Notes: generated by a model not told the origin, from the sequence alone. A stretch of DNA of 64,000 bases from Siphonodentalium dalli (GCA_032622095.1 CP136062.1:228796578-228860577); one strand, 5' to 3'. Positions 48,100 through 61,081 are shown, counted from the stretch's first letter. A program made the numbers and translations.

Positions 48100-48481
48100 T
48101 CTATTATATATTTTGGGAGATCTGTGTGTGTGTGTGTGTCTGTCTGTTCGCGATGGACTCGAAAACGACCTAGCCGATTTCGATGAAACTTGGTATGTGG
48201 GGGTACTTTCGGTCGAGGACTGGCATGGGCGGGTCAAATCGTGACCCCGACCTTACCTTGACCTTCAGAAAGGTCAATTCAAGGTCAAATCGAGCTAAAC
48301 TGGGCGGATTTCGACGAAATTTGATACCTAGAGTTACTTTTGGACGGGCAGTCTTTTGGACGGGTCAAATCGTGACCCCACCTGACCTTGATCTTCAAAA
48401 TGGACAATTCAAGGTCAAATCGCGCAATTCGCAGAAAAGCAGAGGGGAAACAGCCCGGACGAAGTCGGGTCCACCTGCTAG
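48100..48481 (+). mobile_element. Helitron-like unit E (shortest)
   Basis: Same ends; about 380 bp. It includes CTGTCTGTTCGCGATGGACT and two TCAAGGTCA blocks. The array ends here at CTAG followed by genomic T. Confidence 0.78.
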
Positions 48482-48768
48482 TAGAATATATTACTGAAGA
48501 AAGTTTATTTAAAGGTACACAATCCTATTCAATGGTACCCGTTCCAACAACAACATTTCTGCAAAAGATGCTTCAATTATAAGAATCGATCAATTACCAA
48601 AATAAAATGTTAACCACTGTCACTGTCAACTATAGTGTAAAATTTCCCAAAACATGTTATCTATCAAGATTTTGTTCAACGCAATTTGGTACATCGAGAG
48701 TATGCCGGTTGGCTCGTCGAATATTTGCTAGACCGCCAAATAATACAGGTGGCGAAAAATAACAGTGT

Positions 48769-48854
48769 GAGCGCGCCACATTAAAAACGGCTTCGATATA
48801 CATATATACATACATATGTATGTATACCGAAGCGATTTTTAATGTGGCGCGCTC
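48769..48854. repeat. 86-bp hairpin (MITE-like)
   Basis: GAGCGCGCCACATTAAAAA at the left pairs with TTTTTAATGTGGCGCGCTC at the right. The inner CTTCG/CGAAG and TATACATA/TATGTATA also pair. The GC-rich stem tip contrasts with the TA-rich loop. Confidence 0.8.
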
Positions 48855-50726
48855 GGTTTATATATATATATGTTATTTAATTTATATTCCACTCGTTCTA
48901 ACGACACGCCCCTGTGATACAGTGTATGACAATTAAAATGTATTGTTCTCTTTGCGGTATATTACTGAAGACAACTATGCTGCCTAAATTAAACCGTAAC
49001 ATGTATTGCCTATATTTTACAGTGAAGAACAAATCATGGCGGCCGGGGACTTGGTCGTGTGAAAATGCGATGAAATTGCTGGGGACCATCGCGTTGTCCA
49101 ACTTGTACGACACATTTAAAGGTTTAACAGGTCTGAGTGAGCAACAAATATATCTATAATAGCCTGATCGGGCTAAAATATACCAATCGGTCATCCTGGC
49201 AAAGTGCCCACTGTTGTAAGAGAGGGAACTCTAAATGTCTTGGCTATTGAAATGCTGTTTGTTTGAAGAATTTGTATATGTTTATTTCGAATATTCTCAG
49301 TAAATAAGTATTCATTTCTTTCAGAATAGCTTAGAATTAATTTTGTTCTCCACATACTAACTGGATATGTGGTAGGCCAAAGTACATGTACGGGTACTCC
49401 ATAGTTTCTAGACGGGTACCACAGCTTATCTGGATAGGTACATTTTTCGAAAAAGAAATTATGGATATCCGAAATCGTATATTTTGATCGAAAAATAAGT
49501 AACAATGGAATGCGACCAGTTTGGAAACTCAACAATCTTTATAAATAAAACAGTTTAGAAAATGTATAACCGAAATAAATTAGGCTTTACCTTGATGAAC
49601 TTAGGTAACAACATTGAAACAAATAACATCAATAGTTGTGTAAACATAGATCTTCGAGAATTGTAGTACTGAATATATTGATGCCACATATACCTTTGAG
49701 CCTAGATCACTGTGGGCATGAACAAAGAGCGAGCAACTGTCTCAAACATTATTGTGAACGTCAATGGCAATATGCAATGACTGTCACTGGCGTGTCGTGT
49801 AAATTGGTGAATTATTTGCATATCTATAAACTGAGATGTCTAAATATGTTACTGCCACAACATACAGTATCCAATTCAGGCATAGTAAATGCTTATCATT
49901 TAGTGTACTCGTAGTTGCTCCAGTAGAATAACAAAGGTGATCTGGAATAATGTTGAGCTGGTTGACGAACTAATAAAAAAAATAGATAGAAATTATGGAA
50001 TTGTGTGTATCCTGTGTGGACCCAGACTTGCTAATATCAGCAATTGATCAAATGATAGTTGCAATTGCAGCCTGGTAAATGTCCTATCTGTGTATCCTAT
50101 TTCAAAATATATCAACTCGAGTTGAATTGGAGCTTAACAACTGGTATATCACTGACGTGTCTCGCGAGTATAAGAGTAGTGAATCGAAAGTCAAGATTTA
50201 ATTCACTGTTCTGAGATAATATCAGCATAATAGTGAAGCAGCAGAGACCGGAAAAATCGGTCCAACCATGTCGGAGAGTAACAAACTGAAACACATATTA
50301 AAATGTTCGTCTCGATTGAGCGGATAGCATGCCGACGTTGCCTTTTGTGAGCTGTTGTACGATTGTTTATTTTTTGGGTAAAACAGGCTTTTTCGTTAAA
50401 AAAAAAAAAAGGAAAAAAAAAAATGGAATCCAGCTGCCTGAATAATATTTCCCTCTATCTCTTGTTGGGAACTTATCTAAACAACAAAAGGTGATCATGT
50501 TCACCGGTTGTAATATGATCATACGCAAGCGTAATTAACGAACCAAAGAAAAAACCATCACATAGGGGTTTCTGCATGTAGCATTTAAAGCAATTCTTAT
50601 CAAAATCAAATTATAGATTCCCACCAAATAAGATTCACATGCATAAGGCTTGTTTGGTGGGGTAATTATAAATAGTTATATATGTTGTCGAGAGTGCATG
50701 GAACTGAAACTAACCATTGTTAATAC
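48855..50726. other. no gene recognised
   Basis: Both strands near 48898-49194 are open for 80-98 codons without domain or splice evidence. A run of A (50399-50421) lies in the right part. The 114-codon minus frame at 49191-49535 also has no recognisable feature. Confidence 0.4.
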
Positions 50727-50838
50727 ATATATCGTATTGCTCCAAATTATGCAATTCTGGCTTTTTAAAGAGTCATCAGATAAAATTGTAACGATTCTAT
50801 GTTAACACACTAAACATCCGAACATATATCATCACAAT
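50727..50838. repeat. ~115-bp inverted repeat, left copy
   Basis: Carries ATTGCTCCAAATTATGCAAT, TCATCAGATAAAATTGTAAC and CTAAACATC. The reverse complement is at about 52806-52926. The copies are about 85-90% alike by eye and enclose 2 kb that includes the zinc-finger pseudogene. Confidence 0.75.
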
Positions 50839-51452
50839 GTGCTATGTGTGGCACACGTGTGTGCCTTCTTATCTGGATATCGATGGAACTCTGTATTGTG
50901 TCTATGTAGCACATGTAGTCAGCTTACCAACCTAAAACACCATGTTTAAACAAAATCAAACCAGACAATGCGGTTTCATAAATAGCGTATCTTCCTCAGA
51001 TGAAGCTATATAATATATATCGCGGATAGAGCACATATAAATATTTATATTTTTTTCTTGTGATGTTTTGTATAAGAATTATCATTGGAAAATTCTCGCC
51101 TGACTGCCACCATGTGCTATGGTATACAGTTTTCTCTGCTGAATGGTTTGACAGAGGTTATGAGCCCCCCCCCCACAACAAAACAAATACTCTCCCTGAA
51201 GACAAATAAATTTATGATGCATGACACTTTATACTCATCCTCGGGTATCGTGAATGTTTGCACGAGTTGAGCTATAATCACAACAATTATCTTTGTCTGT
51301 GAACAAAGCAAAAACAGCCAGTCCGCATAAAATCACCGGGCACTGAATGCTTAATTAAAGTATAATTAATCCCTTGATCGGTCAATTAATCCGGTCCCTT
51401 ATGTGTTGCACGGATATGTTGTGGATTCTCGAATTTAGTAATATGAAACGCC

Positions 51453-51765
51453 ATGTCTGAATCAGACGCGCCATTGGAAATTGTGCCTATAGAGGAAGCA
51501 TTAGAGAAAGCCAGATGCGACTTGTGCCGAAAATATTTTTCTACAAATTACAATTAACCTAAAGCGGCATCTTAAAATACATATTGGTGACGAATCCCCG
51601 AAATGTTCGGTGTGCACTCAGTTTTGTTCAACAGAAGAAGAATTAACGAGCCACAATCGCTCGAAGCATGCATATCGCAGCCTCTGTTCGGAGTGAGGAC
51701 ACGCATTCAGGAGAAAGCGTGATTTGAATACACATGTCAGACGGAAACATTGTTCTAAAAAAGAC
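51453..51765 (+). pseudogene. broken C2H2 zinc-finger gene
   Basis: An ATG opens MSESDAPLEIVPIEEALEKA, followed by a first finger CDLCRKYFSTN. A one-base shift then occurs, after which the finger continues NLKRHLKIH. The second finger is CSVCTQFCSTEEELTSHNRS-KH. The third, LCSE-stop-GHAFRRKRDLNTHVRR-KH, has its second zinc ligand Cys changed to a TGA stop. C2H2 fingers bind DNA or RNA as transcription factors. One frameshift and one nonsense codon in 310 bp mean it is not functional as read. It lacks introns over this length, so it could be a retrocopy, a TE-associated finger gene, or one decayed exon. Confidence 0.75.
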
Positions 51766-52805
51766 CCCTTATTGCATCATCATTGCTTCGGGTAGTACTG
51801 CCCTGACAATACCAAGTACCATAAGTACCACTATATTTCAACATGTGCATAGAATTGAAATTGAAACCAACAACTCGTGATACAGTCGAAATAAACAAGG
51901 CCACGTGTTGCAACGGTTGATTATTTGAACAGTGCGTGCATACAGATCGACTGGCCAATCAACCTCGACAAATTTATGACGTTATTTGATTAAACGATCA
52001 TTAGATTGTTTTTGAGTGACAACGTGTCACAGCGACTGTATGACTTGGTTGTCGGAAATAATATCAAACTTTTGCGGTCGTTTTAATTGTACTGTCTACT
52101 TTGGCGACTCTCTTATGAAATAATGCGTGGCATTATGAGAAATAAATATTCCTATTAAGCCTATGCAGTTATAAGTTACCATATAACACGCTGGGCGTTG
52201 TAGAATTTGTTTTCAAACTTTTCGGTTATATCTGCAGACCATTAATCGAAACAAGTATCAATTCTGACCTCGTTAAACTAAGAATGATAACGTTAACATA
52301 TTGGATCTACCAAAACAACAACACATGTATATACGATGAAACCATGTAATAGTTCCCGAAATGGTAGAGATTTATGCACAATTTCGTTTAGATTGTTGTG
52401 TGCAAATCTTAGCGATATTACGTTTTTTCAAAATAGGTGAAAAAGAATAATTATAGAACTTAACAAGCCGAAAACTAAATCTGCAAACAATACGAATTGA
52501 AAGTCATCGTGACGCTGAACATCCATAACAATTTTGGTTAAAACCATAAACCAAACTCAGGACGGAGACCCTGATAAGATAAGATTCATTTCGGTGAAAC
52601 ATACATATCAATTACAGTACATGCAACCTATACGATAACATAATGAAGTCTTGTGTAAATATTATGTCCACTAAATATGTTGTCCTATAGGACTGAATTA
52701 GAAAAGTTATAAACTATAGTGTAATTTACATGTGCACTTAACAATCATGGCAGTATACACATGTTCCACAGTGAAGTGTTCATTATAAATATAAATAACT
52801 TTGTT

Positions 52806-52926
52806 GTGTGTGTACATATATGTTCTGATGTTTAGTTTGTTAACATAGATAGACTCGTTACAATTTTATCTGATGACTCTTAAAAATGCCAGAATTGCAT
52901 AATTTGGAGCAATATACGATATATGT
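52806..52926. repeat. ~115-bp inverted repeat, right copy
   Basis: Reverse complement of 50727-50838, including GTTACAATTTTATCTGATGA and GCATAATTTGGAGCAATA. Could be terminal repeats of a 2.2-kb element or two independent insertions in opposite orientation. Confidence 0.75.
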
Positions 52927-54391
52927 ATATTCGATAAGATGATTCGGTTTCATTGTCGCGTAACGGTCTACTCGAGTGGGAACGAGTCATAAAGTCTGTA
53001 GAACAAACATGATTATAACAAATCGTTGATACGCCGTGTGGTGCGGCATGTGTGGTCTATATACACACTCCAAGCATGTTAATACTAAACGAATATCCGA
53101 TTAGCTGCATGCATGTGAACGGCAGCATTCACGTGCGTGTGATCAAGGCATCGCGTTATCATTCATTCACGTTCTTGAGATCGCAAATCTGAATGCTGAG
53201 ATGGATGTTCAATTAATTTCAATTGAAACATATTCATAATATCACACAGTATTTCGAATATGTTATGGATTCATATTTCCGATGTCATTCGCAGTCCAAT
53301 TGATTAGTCTCAGATACACATAAACACTCGAAAACTCACCAGAACTCCTTAAGTAATACGCATATTTACTGCACAGAAACTCGGCGTTTGGTCGGATCTT
53401 CATCTGTGCCTTTCGGATCTTTCTGGACCGACAGTGGTCCCTTAATATCGCGCGGATATTGAGAACGATACGGATTTTTCAAATTCTGTCAAATCCTATG
53501 CTTCATTGACAGATTCAACTATATATCGGCATTTGTTTTGGAAGCATGGAAGTCCAGGAACTATACTAGAGAATGGATGTTCTCGAAAATTTGAGTGACC
53601 AAAAGCAAAAACACCATTGAAAAAATTCGCCAAAAACAAATTAATGGTCTGATCTGGCAAAATTGATTGACAACTGGTGGATAAATACTTCTGCTTCGTG
53701 TGGTCATACACATACGATGCTCGATGTCTGTTTTACAATGAGAAACAAACATATTCCCATATTATATACGTGAAAATGACTTTCCCATTTCCTCGGCTTT
53801 GGCCGTATCCTCGGCTTTGGCCGTACCACGTACACGGGGGTGTTGTTGAAAGGCAATCATCCGTGGCGGCATGACACCAGATCAATATCTAACTTAAAAT
53901 GCAGAGCGAATTAGAATCTATATGACAACAAGTTGCTTGTATTGAATAATTTAATCCAGAAAATGAAAGTCGGATAGCTACATATCCGGATAGCTGTAAT
54001 TCTTACCGGCGAAGTATTAACCCTCTATTGTTATCGCTAACCGGCTAAAGCGGATAGGGTCTTAGCCGGCTAATGTATAACACCCCCTCAGGTGAACTTA
54101 CAAATGTTCATTCAACAAAACCGACTTTAACCATAATCAATCATTGTGTCTATAAATTATGCTGTTTATAGTGAATTTCCTCCCGCAGATCTCTGTTTTA
54201 GTTGTTAAAAGGGAGGTGGGTGTCCAAAAATGGCCGGAAAAAACTGCCGAAAACGGAAACAATTTTGGACGCGGTGGGTGGGAGACTCCCAACAAGGGTC
54301 GAAAGGAACAAAATCAGCATACGTTCCTCAAATTTTTTTCCTCCCCCTCCCCCTGCTCAGGTTTTGTATTGACCACAGGGGAGGGACAATG
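52927..54391. other. no gene recognised
   Basis: No exon seen. CCTCGGCTTTGGCCGTA is duplicated in tandem at about 53793-53826. GC rises from about 54200. Confidence 0.4.
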
Positions 54392-54424
54392 ACACACCGG
54401 GCCGACCATGGTTCGACCCGGTGT
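54392..54424. repeat. 33-bp GC-rich palindrome
   Basis: CACACCGGGCCGACC-ATG-GTTCGACCCGGTGTG with two mismatches. It includes a GGTTCGACCC sequence like a pol III B box, but no A box or cloverleaf is present around it. Confidence 0.65.
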
Positions 54425-54494
54425 GGGAAAATTTTGAAATCTGAACAAGAATCTCACCGAATCCTAGCATCTAGACTAGCCTTAAGACTTCCTA

Positions 54495-54890
54495 GAGTTG
54501 GAAATTTCAAACCAGACACGCCCACTTAGTTTGGCAAATTTCCAACTGCTGACAATTCCAATGACAATGTTATCCAAATGTATGACAATATTGTTTTCTT
54601 AAATTAACTAGCAGTTTTTGACTGGTTACGTGGAGGGACCAGGACAAAAGCTTTCCAAGTGTTGGAAATTTCCAACCTGTCACCCCCCTAAGGTTGGGAA
54701 ATTTCCAACTGATGACCATTTCTGTCAATTTTTTTACCGAAAATATGCAAATATTGGTACAAAAACAATTAATTCCCTAATAAATTGTTTGAAAATCAAA
54801 CTACAAGAATATTTTCAACCTACTGTTGGTGTGAAATTCCCAAATATTATTTTGGCAGGTATGAAATTTCCAACCGTTGAATATTTTGAC
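54495..54890. repeat. cluster of GTTGGAAATTTCCAAC palindromes
   Basis: A perfect 16-bp palindrome at 54661-54676, TTGGGAAATTTCCAAC at 54694-54709, and half or near matches near 54498, 54535 and 54863. Each is followed or preceded by a TGAC/TGATGACC-like tail. GGGAAATTTCC conforms to a Rel/NF-kB-type site. The cluster lies just left of the LTR element. Confidence 0.6.
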
Positions 54891-54935
54891 TAACGTTGGG
54901 GTGAGACACCCCCCAAACCACTCAGTACAGTCTGT

Positions 54936-54939
54936 GTGG
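54936..54939. repeat. target site duplication, left
   Basis: GTGG before the 5' LTR, matched by GTGG at 61509-61512 after the 3' LTR. Confidence 0.7.
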
Positions 54940-55366
54940 TGTGACATAATAACTACACATGCCCCATTATATTCCCATAACTTGATTCAAGGACATATAT
55001 ACCCCAAACTTGAATATCCGTGTTCGGTTCATTAGGAACCTCACACGTCTTACTCCTACCAAGACCTACACACAATGAAGACGGCTCCCCAAATATGGTC
55101 ATAGGAAATGACCATAACAGCGGGACCAATCCAGATGTGTATTACCAAACACCTCATTATGTATTCACCCACATGGTATATAAGTAAATACAATTCCCCA
55201 AGATATCATGCTTTTCCTATTCCACTTCCGAGCCTCTAATACGTAGAGGCTCGATTATTCTAACACTAGGACCATCGATTGTCACATTTGTATATACTGC
55301 TTGTATATTCTTCACGACGTAATAAAGACTTGTACCTATATATATCTATGTGTCCATTACCTCACA
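54940..55366 (+). repeat. 5' LTR
   Basis: 427 bp, TG...CA. Contains a TATA-like TATATAAG (55177-55184), a hairpin GAGCCTC...GAGGCTC (about 55227-55250), a hairpin GGTCAT...ATGACC and a poly(A) signal AATAAA (55321-55326), i.e. recognisable promoter and processing elements. Confidence 0.92.
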
Positions 55367-55375
55367 TAGTATTTA

Positions 55376-55392
55376 TGGTGCCGTTGAGCAGT
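55376..55392 (+). promoter_or_regulatory. candidate tRNA primer-binding site
   Basis: TGGTGCCGTTGAGCAGT starts 10 bases after the LTR. TGG is the complement of a tRNA 3' CCA. The spacing is a little long and the tRNA was not identified. Confidence 0.35.
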
Positions 55393-55432
55393 TCTGCGTC
55401 TCACTACTACACAGCTTGAAGTCTCAGCTACT

Positions 55433-55537
55433 GGACGACCATTGTCAAGATACATACTAGACGACCACTGCCAAGATACATACTAGACGACCACTGCCAA
55501 GATACATACTAGACGACCACTGACAAGATACATACTA
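55433..55537 (+). repeat. 26-bp tandem repeat, four units
   Basis: GACGACCACTGCCAAGATAC plus ATACTA, four times, with small changes (ATTGTC, CTGACA). It lies in the leader of the LTR element. Confidence 0.85.
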
Positions 55538-55609
55538 GACCAACGCATCAATCAACGGCCAACAAACCAGACAACCTCAACCACGATTCAACCACGGGAA
55601 CACAGCCTG

Positions 55610-55852
55610 ATGATATTGGCAGATCCGGTGATCACCAATATTCTCGCGTTTAGAATTATAGAAAATACGACATCACTCACAGACACGTACAATTTCAACC
55701 GCACTGAATTCTCCGACATAGATATCTCACGTTTTCGCCACGTTCGCGGACACAGCTTCTTCAACTATACAGTCCACAGCGCTTCTCCAGCTATAACCAT
55801 TCAGTACGTCTCGAACAGAGTTTCATCAACCACAGCTATATTACACTGTTAA
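55610..55852 (+). other. first open frame in the LTR element leader
   Basis: An 80-codon frame from ATG just after the leader repeats, where gag would start. It has no zinc knuckle or capsid motif, so it is listed only as the best candidate for a residual ORF. Confidence 0.15.
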
Positions 55853-58800
55853 TCCAACAATAAACACTCACACACTTTCGCGAACACAGATCCAGCCACA
55901 GACTACATGTTCTCCGCATATAAACATTCACACACGGTTCCGGACACACTTTGGTCAACCACAAACTCACATCTACAAAACATTCGTTAGCTCACCTAGC
56001 AGTTCCAGTATAGACATTCATCTCTACAGATTCCTGCACATCATTATTCTTGGAAATCTGGTGAGTGACCGTCCACTTTATCATTGCTGCAACATACACA
56101 TTGCACACCAATTGAAACACACATATCCACATTTCATCCATGCGCACGCGTTAGAACAAAAAAAAGACACCTTTATTATACAACAATATAAAATTACACA
56201 ACATTTAACCGCCAAACATTGACATAAAAGCCATACATATTGTGATGGTTCGCGTTAAATACAATCCAAGAAAACAAATTATTCTCCATCAAACTCTCTC
56301 AATTATATCGAACCATACACCACCCCATCCACAACACATGCACTCCTTACGATAAGAAACCAATATAATTAACGCAAACCAGAAACGCTCTTCATTTAAG
56401 CCATCGCATTAAAAACAACTAACACGCGAACTGGACTTCACTCTAATGTATTAAACAACCATCCACGCGATGCGCAACATACACACGTATCACGTCATTC
56501 ACATGCAATAAAACACCACTCTGGTAGAAAACGCACAACTTTTCACATTAAAATTAAATTTAATAAGGCATAATTCAGATGAAATAAAATTAAATAAATA
56601 CGAATTACTTGCGTTATAATGCAAACTAACTTGAAAACAAAACATTCGGAAAACATTTCGCAGCTGCCCATGAATCATAACAGTATCATACAGTTTGAAT
56701 GTGATAGGATGAATCACTTATCTAGATATAACGAATGGTAACTTCAATACTTCACAATCACTAATGTTAGATAGTGTACATGATTGTTATTAGTATTATA
56801 TAAAACATGTTTAATTTACAAAGGCAGACAAAACGGCACCTCCCCTACCCCCTTATACTTAGAGAGACACACTGTCATGATGTCATCTCACTATATGGGC
56901 TTGCCAAGGAGCGAAAATCTTGACAAGGCCTGGTGCATGGTCAGTTAGCATATAGATCCACCAGGGCACTATCTCGCTTCCCAAAATTCAATTCTCGATA
57001 ACAGGTGTACGTTGAGTCATCATCGACTCAAGCCTCGAAGCAATTAAACCCAAATAGACATGTAATATATCCTTCGGTAACGACTGACACTTAGCGTCTT
57101 TGACCAATTGATTATTCACGGCTCATGCCATTCTCTCAATCACTGCTTCTGCCACCTGCCATCTCCGCGTCTATAATATTGATGGATTTTCCATATGGCA
57201 AACTCCTGTTCGGCTGAAGTCATAACTTCCAAAGTATATAGAGACAAATATCTGATTTAGAATTCTGAATTATCTACTATCACTTACAATATTATATATC
57301 CGCATTCGCGATATGCTTTAAATTCGAGTATATATATATATATATATATACATATATCGTGAAAATTATGGAAATCAGGAACTCAGTTACGTCTTCATTG
57401 CTTCAAATATGCTTGACTCAATAATATAATCAGCGACATAGCACACGCACGGCCACAAAGCACACGCATATATATATCAAGCACAGTCCCGTATCCATCT
57501 AGATACCTCATATATACATACCCCAACCCGAAAATTAAGTATTACCCCCCCCCCCCCTTCGCTCGGCCAGCACACACATCACCATTCTTATAAATTACTC
57601 AATTAAACTGACCCTCGATGGCGAAATCATTTGTGCTAGTTTCTTGCTGACATATAAAGTTGCGTCCCCAATCGTAATGTGAATATTTAAAATTGATCAT
57701 AGTTAAATTTTCCCCAAACTTAGTAGAAAGCGACATTACCCAGGTTGGCATAGCACCTGAGTACTAACTTATCAGTTTCGTGTTCTCCATAAAGTCCATA
57801 ATACATATATTTAAAATCAAAATTACTTGATATTCATTAACTAAGTTATTAGTATATCGCACGGCGCCTATCACGCGCAATTGCATTCAATTGGGAGATC
57901 CCCCAATAAAACCAGCCCATCTCAAACATAATAGAATAGGAGAAACCTAAGGCAAGCTAACCCATCAAATTCTGCCTACGAGAAATCACCAAAAACAAAA
58001 ATTTATTTCACTGCTCGCATAAATGTTTATATACTTATATATATAAAGCCTGACACACTACTAATTATCTATCATTCGTTCCGTACGCTTTTATCCCTCG
58101 TCATATACAGGGACCCGGCCAATTTAAAATGCCCATGCTTTCAAGTATCATATTTCTCATTACATTCATAGCAATTAATTACAAGTGAAATTGGTCCCAC
58201 ACAATCATGCAGAGGATACGTTCCGAACGCGGCTCCATTTGATGCCAATGCAATCACGTGTTACCCATCAATTCACCACCAGGCTCCGTTTATGTCAGCG
58301 ATTCGCTTCGAATGCTAAGGAGGTTACCAACAGAAAGACTGTATGATACAAACCCATAATGGCAGAACACGTGAGCAATGCCATACTCGACATGTCTATT
58401 TAAAAATTTAGTTTATTGGAAATTACCCATTATAATTCAAGAATAGATACATTAACCCAAACGTTACCGTCTTCATACCAGAGGAATAATTGTAAAATCA
58501 CATGGAAATTAATATTGATTCCCAAAATGGCTTACCCGATTTTATATTAATTAATTAACACTAGCATTTTTTTAAATCACAAATATTACCTCCGACCAAT
58601 ATACAGGAAAACAAATTAAAATTTTAAACAAACATTAGCTAACTTAATGAAACTAACTAACCAGATACTGTTATTCCTCAAAATATCTTCTATACGCTGT
58701 ACCTACGATTATAGGACATTCATCAATGTGCACTGAGATGACATTTGCTCTTAAAAGCAATATCAAGGTCATTTATGTAGTGATCTATAGTTATCTATAT

Positions 58801-61081
58801 CAGTTAATGTTGCAATCCTGGAAAGAGTACCAGAAGTCATACATGTACAATAGTACTTATAATCGTATAATTATCATATTGCAATCATATAAATGTATAT
58901 CCATCAATGTGTGCTAAATGTTATTATATTTTATAGAGACAGAGCAACAATCCAATAATTCATTTATATCATTCATAAATATCTTCATAACTGACCAACC
59001 CGTGAATCAAACGGTTGGATACATGTATACACGACGTTAGGAGTGTATACTCCACATACCATTGTAATATATACACGCCAACAATTTATTGGCATTAATG
59101 ACATATTCATAACTGATCAACCCCTTAATCAAACCATGAACGCAAATATACATCGCTGATAAAACGGTTATAATATATGTATACACTAAGTCATAGTGTC
59201 TACTCACATATCACAGTGACATATTTAATAATTGAAGAGTATAGAGTACTCATCTTCATGATAACAAAACTCGTTCTCATGTTTATTAGGTCAATGCAAT
59301 ACGAGCGCATAATTTAAGCCAGTCAGATGTCTGACAAATTGCTCGTGTAAATGTATATATACTGATTGTGCTAAGGCACGACACACGATACCTTTACTCG
59401 CAATGTTCGAACAATATAATAACAATAACGGTAGGATTATACACCTACCTCAAATCACTGCATCTCAGCAACCGTTCGCTAAAGCATTACCGCCGCCCCA
59501 CCCCCCTTACGCGGATAATCGCGAAATTATGATTTCATTAGAAATCAATTCATAAGCTACGAATTATGCCCAAAACGAGACTGCAAAAATGTCAGATAAG
59601 TACACAATCATACGATGTGCACCAGTTAACTACATACAATGACACTCTCAACCACCCATGAAAACACTTCCTATGCACCTAACGTGCTAATAATCACATG
59701 TTCACCCAATGTTGCCAATCAAACCCCATATATAATAATCCTTAGTTACATATCTCAGTATGTGCACGCAAACACACAAATGACAATTATCCAACGAACT
59801 TACCGCCACAAAATGCTCTTTATTATAGAGCGATTGGTACATAAACCACGGCATATCTCACATCAACAACACCTTCCCAAGTCCCTACCTCATTTTACGG
59901 ACATTTGTCCGACCTTATTTGAGGCCATGAAACCCTATAACTGCTACTTAACGCCTTTTATTATATGGCGTGTGGAATATTAACCACGGCATGCATCACC
60001 CCCATATTCAGTATTTCCCAATCCTAACATGAAAATCAACATTACACCCCCCCCCCCACTCCCACAAAATTTTATTCCACCCGCTCTCAAGCAATATCTC
60101 TTCGAGGCATCTACACATAATGTGCACTTATAAACTAACACACTAAACATCATTTAATAATCAGATTATAACTCAATACTAGCAAGTCCAGTGTACACAG
60201 TGTACACATGGAATTTCGTATCGGATAAAGCCCAGAAGGTGTTATATTCAATATTAAGAGATTGATCACCTCTTAAATCAATAACACGCATAGAAACAAC
60301 TACATGCGAAAAACTTGCTCATCTCAACAAAAAATAAATACAATAAAAAAATATGTTACACCAGGTATCATATCAATAAATAGGAATCTTGCAACATAAA
60401 CTAATAACATAAACAAACATTGTCCAGCAAGTTTATATGCCTCACAATATAACCAAAATTATCCATAATTATTCATTAAACTCAAATAACCCTATCTAGA
60501 TTAAACAATTGACCAAGGTTTACAAACCTCACAAGTGTATCATAATGTCAAACTCAAGCGACCCACACAAACCAATCATTATGACAAGAACACTGATATA
60601 GGTTAACCTTCCATAACGATTTAGTACGCTCACCACACCCCTTTCCCCCACACACCACACATCTAGTGAGATACAATTCCCCATCCAATTCCCATAACAC
60701 CCGAACGCCCTTCGACAAGAAAATCTCCAAATATAACGTACATGTTAACGGCCAATCAAGGCCTAATTAACTCTCCAGCCAAAAGGTCAACTTGACCCCA
60801 ACACTTTCATATCTCAAATTATAAATATGTGCAAACATTTACAGCAATGGTAAAAACGAATGGTCTCTCATCATAATTGAGTTCACCATTTTATTATTGA
60901 ATGCATTGTTATTATATCTACGTCTATTACCAATCTGCTATATGTTACTTATAACTATGTGTATATCATTGTCCTTCAATCAAGCTAACCAGATCAACAT
61001 ATACATCCCCATTATGTCCCTTCTTTTGATAGAACTAAAGATTTTCAACTTAGCCGAAAATCTTCCGTGGTATGGGAGATA

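Larger units (their letters stand above)
45412..48481 (+). mobile_element. head-to-tail array of five Helitron-like elements
   Basis: The unit 3' ends are a hairpin (AGCCCGGAC-GAA-GTCGGGT or close variants) followed 6-8 bases later by CTAG. The 5' ends begin TCTATTATATATTTTGG. At 46839/46840, 47503/47504 and 48099/48100, CTAG is joined directly to TCTATTATAT. The outer flanks are A before the first TC (45411) and T after the last CTAG (48482), as expected for insertion between A and T. These are canonical Helitron termini (5' TC, 3' hairpin plus CTRR). No Rep/helicase is encoded, so the units are non-autonomous. Confidence 0.8.

Noticed and set aside
54400-54420. tRNA-like B box GGTTCGACCC
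   Set aside because: It belongs to a 33-bp palindrome; no A box or cloverleaf can be drawn. The GGTTCGATTC near 39570 fails for the same reason.
55367-61081. Decayed gag-pol in the LTR element
   Set aside because: I looked for RT, integrase and zinc-knuckle motifs in the interior on both strands and saw none; the G-poor composition is not that of a recently broken pol gene.
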